This document shows positions 61,041-64,000 of a stretch of 64,000 nucleotides of DNA, piece by piece. The stretch comes from Hyphomicrobium_A sp963745205. GTDB lineage: Bacteria; Pseudomonadota; Alphaproteobacteria; Rhizobiales; Hyphomicrobiaceae. The stretch lies in the NCBI GenBank assembly GCA_963745205.1, contig CAVUWX010000003.1, positions 124,001 through 188,000 of the forward strand. Reading direction: 5' to 3'. The translations under genes were made by a program, and so were the position numbers. Positions within the stretch are counted from its first letter, which is position 1, and every line of letters starts with the position of its first letter. The notes beneath the pieces were generated by a model. That model did no database searches. It was not told the origin of the DNA and saw only the letters and a program-made list of their open reading frames with translations.

Positions 61041-61769
61041 ATGCCGGCAGCTGGAACGACCGACCGATCGGAAGCACATCTGCAATCGATGAAACTTAGG
61101 GGGTCACCCTTGCGTGCAACAAGATACCTCGCAGCGCTCGTGCTCGCGGCCGGGCTTGCCGGCTCGGCGACGGGCGCGCTCGCGCACCCGCACGTCTGGG
61201 TAACGGCCTCGGCGACGGTCCTCTATGACCACAACGCGATCACCGGCTTACAGCAGGCCTGGACCTTCGACGAGTTCTACACGCAGCAGGCGATCGAGGG
61301 TCTCGATAAGAACGGCGACGGCAAGTACGACCGGCAGGAACTCTCGGAGCTGGCGCAGGTCAACATGGATGGACTGAAGGAGTTCAACTATTTCACCTAC
61401 GCCAAGCTCGGGACCGACGACCTGAAGTTCAAGCCCCCGGTCGACTACTGGCTCGAGTACTCCGACCAGAAGATCCTCACCCTGCACTTCACGCTGCCGC
61501 TCGAAAAGCCGGTGCCGGCCGACGCGGTCGGCTTTGCCTTCTCCGTCTCCGACCCGAGCTACTTCATCGCCTTCGACCTCGCCAAGGACAACCCCGTCAA
61601 GCTCGGCCCCGGCGCCCCGCCTGGATGCGCGGCAACGATCAGCGACCCCTCGGAAGATGATGCGGACGCTCAGAAGCTCAACCAGGCGTTCTCGAACGCG
61701 CTCGGCAACAACGGCAACTCCGGCTTCGGGATGGCGAAGTCGGTGGCGGTCCACTGTGCCAAGTCGTGA
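61041..61769 (+). CDS. DUF1007 family periplasmic protein
   Basis: The mature protein begins HPHVWVTASATVLYD, the DUF1007 hallmark, and contains LDKNGDGKYDRQELSELAQ, an EF-hand-like loop, then FNYFTYAKLG and DPSYFIAFDLAK. DUF1007 genes are linked to zinc, nickel or cobalt uptake, and here the gene is divergent from znuA. The start is open: ATG 61041 (GAGAGG five bases upstream), ATG 61089, or TTG 61110 (AGGGGG six bases upstream). The last gives the most typical signal peptide (RATRYLAALVLAAGL). The usual adjacent nickel/cobalt permease gene is absent. Confidence 0.85.
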   Translation: MPAAGTTDRSEAHLQSMKLRGSPLRATRYLAALVLAAGLAGSATGALAHPHVWVTASATVLYDHNAITGLQQAWTFDEFYTQQAIEGLDKNGDGKYDRQELSELAQVNMDGLKEFNYFTYAKLGTDDLKFKPPVDYWLEYSDQKILTLHFTLPLEKPVPADAVGFAFSVSDPSYFIAFDLAKDNPVKLGPGAPPGCAATISDPSEDDADAQKLNQAFSNALGNNGNSGFGMAKSVAVHCAKS

Positions 61770-61857
61770 TCGCGGCGCGCCGAGCGATCTGGCACGCGCG
61801 TTAACCAGCGCTTCAGCATGATTGCCAGCGCGGCGCCGCGCAGATTAGGGTTTGAGT

Positions 61858-62247
61858 ATGCCCGCTCTCATCGCCCTCCTTATGCTCGTGCTCGCCGCAC
61901 TTGGCTTGCACTCGGCCGATCCCGCAGCAGGCGACAGCGAAACCTCCGCTCTTGCCGCTTCCCGGCTCGAGATCGTGGTGGTCGAGGAGCGGGACTGCAT
62001 CTACTGCCAACTGTTTCGGCGCGACCTCTTCCCAGCCTACGCGGCCTCGCCCCGAGCGCGCGCGGTGCCCATGCGGTTTCTGGACCTGGGCGAGCTCGCA
62101 TCGAGCAGTCTCAAGCTGAAGCAGGAGGTGGACGTCGTCCCGACCGTTCTCGTGCTCTCGCAAGGATCGGAAATCGGACGCATCCCAGGGTACGCGAGCA
62201 GAGAGGTTTTCTTCAATTCCATCAACGCGCTGCTCCCGCCGCAATAA
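61858..62247 (+). CDS. Small thioredoxin-fold protein (SoxS-like)
   Basis: The 129-residue product has an N-terminal hydrophobic helix (MPALIALLMLVLAALGLHS) that is a signal or anchor, then a thioredoxin-like domain with the active-site motif RDCIYCQLFRRD (C-x2-C), the cis-Pro as DVVPTVLVLSQG and GYASREVFFNSINALL. It resembles SoxS/SoxW-type thioredoxins of the periplasm. ATG 61858 has AGGG seven bases upstream. The target is unknown; next to it lies a TRAP-like binding protein. Confidence 0.82.
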   Translation: MPALIALLMLVLAALGLHSADPAAGDSETSALAASRLEIVVVEERDCIYCQLFRRDLFPAYAASPRARAVPMRFLDLGELASSSLKLKQEVDVVPTVLVLSQGSEIGRIPGYASREVFFNSINALLPPQ

Positions 62248-62331
62248 TGGCTGCGGCGACCCCATCGCGGCGTTGTAGAGTTGCTTCCGATCGGGTTTGA
62301 TGGGCCGCGATAAAGCGCACGGGGAAGCCTC

Positions 62332-63425
62332 ATGGACCGGCGTGAATTCCTGAAATCGACGGGTGCCGCCGCGGCGGCAGCAACCGCGGCAACGACGGCG
62401 GTGGCCCAATCCTCCGCCGCCCCCTCGACACCGGAGGGCGTCGCGGCGCCGAGCCTCGCAACCGGTCTCAAAGAGCTGCGCCTTGCGACCTCCTGGCCCG
62501 ATGCCGCCTCTCCGGCCCCGTGGACCAGGCCCGCCGCCTCGGCCAGCGCCTCACCGCGATGAGCGGTGGCCGCTATCGTATCGCGTTGCTTCCCGGCATC
62601 GACAATGGGCTCGCGGCTGTGCGCGCGGGCGAGGCCGATCTCTACTACGCATCCGAGCACGACCACCTCGAGGCGCACCGCGCGCTCGCGTACTTCTCCG
62701 GTCTGCCCGGCGACCGCGGGATCGCGGCACGACATTTGTCGGCATGGATGCTCGTCGGCGGCGGGCAGCAACTGTGGGACGACCTTGCAGCCGAGCTCGG
62801 CGTCAAGGCCATGCTGGCCGGGCACACGGGCGAGCGGCCGTGCTTCCTCGCCGCGCGCGGTAGCGGCGGCATCAGCGAGCTTGCCGGCGAGAAGGTTGTC
62901 GTCCCAGGTCTCGCGCGCGACGTGGTGCGCGGATTTGGCCTTGAGCCCGTCGCGCTTCCCCCCTCGGAGATCGCGGATGCACTGGCCGGCGGCACGATTC
63001 TGGCGGCCGAATGCGGCGGCGCCATCGCCAGCCACGCGCTCGGCCTATTGCGCGTCGCAAGCCATTCCGTCGGCGCCAGCGTCAACCGGCATGGATCGGC
63101 AGTAGCGCTCGGGTTGCGCCGCCCGCTGTGGGACAGCCTGTCGGCGAGCGATCAGGCGCTGTTCGCCGCAGCGGCGGCTGCGGAATACGAGCTGGCGCTC
63201 GCCGAGGAGGAGGCGCACCGGCGTTTCCTTTATCCCGAGCCAGGCGCGGACAAGACGTGGCCGCAGGCGCACAAGCTTTCACGCGCGATCAGCCGCGTCG
63301 CCGACGCAGTCGTGGCGCACGTCGCCGCCTCCGATTTGCACGCCCAGCGCATAAACGCGAGCTACGTCGCTTTCCGCCGCGCTCTCCTTCCCGACGAGCC
63401 ACTTATGAGGCGCGAAATTGCCTGA
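62332..63425 (+). pseudogene. Tat-exported TRAP-type (DctP) substrate-binding protein, frameshifted
   Basis: The first frame starts at ATG 62332 with a Tat signal (MDRREFLKSTGAAAAAATAA) and ELRLATSWPDAA. It breaks at about 62505-62508, where one C seems missing. The second frame goes on as LSGPVDQARRLGQRLTAMSG, then GGRYRIALLPGIDNGLAAVR, GEADLYYASEHDHLE and LGLRRPLWDSLSASDQALFA to 63425. The latter pattern fits DctP-type extracellular binding proteins for small carboxylates. No TRAP membrane genes are nearby. GGGGAAG precedes the start. A sequence error or a real decay are both possible. Confidence 0.75.
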
Positions 63426-63553
63426 TCGGCGCCGACGGCACCGCAAATAACGCGATGATTCGTCAGCCAACCTCGTGTATTGTAGCGGCGACCGGGCGTC
63501 AGCGGCGGGGCTCCGGGGGAATAGCCGAAATCCAATATCCGACGGGTTTGCGT

Positions 63554-63829
63554 ATGAGCATGACCGAGATGGCTCAAGTGGGAGCCCAATCGACTCACGC
63601 CGATTCCACCGATGTGCAGATGGAGCAAATCCGCGAGCTGCTCGTGGGCGACATCCTGCGCCGCGCGGACGCCCGTGTTGAAGCGCTGGAAGCGCGCGTG
63701 CGCGAGCTCGAGGGCCGCCTCGAAGCCCTGGGCGCCGAACAGACCGCGAGCCGACGATCCGCATTCGACGAGCTGGCCCGAGGCGTCGCCGAGCTCGGCG
63801 AGCGCATAAGGCATTTGGCGCAGAGCTGA
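63554..63829 (+). CDS. Small coiled-coil hypothetical protein
   Basis: The product is 91 residues. Residues 22-90 are one long amphipathic helix (VQMEQIRELLVGDILRRADA, RVEALEARVRELEGRLEALG, FDELARGVAELGERIRHLA), which probably forms a coiled coil. ATG 63554 gives a sensible start. It is followed 34 bases later by a gene whose N-terminus is also helical, so the two may be a pair. Family not recognised. Confidence 0.6.
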   Translation: MSMTEMAQVGAQSTHADSTDVQMEQIRELLVGDILRRADARVEALEARVRELEGRLEALGAEQTASRRSAFDELARGVAELGERIRHLAQS

Positions 63830-63863
63830 CGACCAAGGTTCATTTGCCCGCGAGGGGCGAACG

Positions 63864-64000
63864 ATGGCGCAAGACGTTTCCAGGCTGAAGGAGTTGCTGT
63901 TCGAGAGCGAGAGCCGCACGCTCTCCGATCTCAGCCGGCGCATGGACCTCGTGTTCGAGCGGGCGGGCTCGCACGAGCGCTTCACCGCGAGCGTCGCCGG
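63864..64000 (+). CDS. Partial gene, N-terminus only
   Basis: ATG 63864 with GAGGGG six bases upstream opens a frame of 45 residues to the window edge: MAQDVSRLKELLFESESRTL, SDLSRRMDLVFERAGSHERF, TASVA. The helical, charged start resembles the N-terminus of large OmpA-type or coiled-coil proteins found after such small genes, but too little is present to decide. Confidence 0.6.
   Translation, partial: MAQDVSRLKELLFESESRTLSDLSRRMDLVFERAGSHERFTASVA

Overview
The window is GC-rich, densely packed alphaproteobacterial chromosome, most likely from the order Hyphomicrobiales (Rhizobiales). Pointers to this are the plant/alphaproteobacterial-type glutamate-cysteine ligase, the fzlA-queG pair, the lptC/lptA-lptB-rpoN-ptsN order, an imuA-imuB-dnaE2 mutagenesis cassette under a GTTC-N7-GTTC LexA box, a YjgR-type ATPase, and tandem DUF883-like small membrane proteins. 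I recognise no tRNA, rRNA, CRISPR array, transposase, integrase or prophage. Genus cannot be decided from what is visible.

Layout. 0-1.3 kb: 3' end of gshA and a small secreted Cys-rich protein. 1.3-11.1 kb: two 2-hydroxyacid oxidation modules, lutABC (minus) and glcDEF (plus), separated by a frameshifted hypothetical gene, a c-type cytochrome and a frameshifted LysR gene. 11.2-13 kb: small membrane-anchored DUF883-like proteins. 13.1-19.6 kb: RNase D, then LPS export (a fused LptC-LptA reading frame, LptB with a Tyr/Pro/Gln repeat extension), rpoN, and a frameshifted ptsN. 19.6-23.3 kb: uppP, fzlA, queG and an SDR gene. 23.5-27.4 kb: a coiled-coil secreted protein and a papain-like hydrolase gene that converge. 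A foreign-looking one-gene segment (about 935 bp) has been inserted between them and is bracketed by a perfect 62-bp direct repeat carrying the 3' ends of both neighbours. 27.4-37.3 kb: HPF-cold-shock fusion, LOG-like protein, hydrolase, glycosyltransferase, spermidine synthase, lytic transglycosylase, YjgR-type ATPase, galE and galU. 37.3-43.8 kb: a decayed beta-helix gene, an outer-membrane beta-barrel, arabinose-5-phosphate isomerase, two NfeD proteins and a stomatin. 43.9-52.3 kb: hemH, a CHAD protein, thiS-thiG-thiE, a four-helix membrane protein, thiO, ggt and a cupin. 52.3-58.4 kb: dnaE2, imuB and imuA under LexA. 58.7-64 kb: L,D-transpeptidase, znuA, DUF1007, a thioredoxin-like protein, a TRAP-type binding protein (frameshifted), a small coiled-coil protein and the start of one more gene.

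Working together. Envelope biogenesis dominates: LPS transport (Lpt), Kdo precursor supply (KdsD), lipid carrier recycling (UppP), nucleotide sugars (GalE/GalU), a glycosyltransferase, peptidoglycan enzymes (MltB-type, YkuD) and division (FzlA). Carbon and redox functions (LutABC, GlcDEF, GshA, Ggt), thiamine thiazole synthesis (ThiS/G/O/E), haem synthesis and SOS mutagenesis make up the rest.

Caution. At least six genes, including the normally essential lptC/lptA, are interrupted by what looks like one inserted or lost base. Sequence-level indel errors are therefore a serious alternative to real pseudogenes throughout this window.
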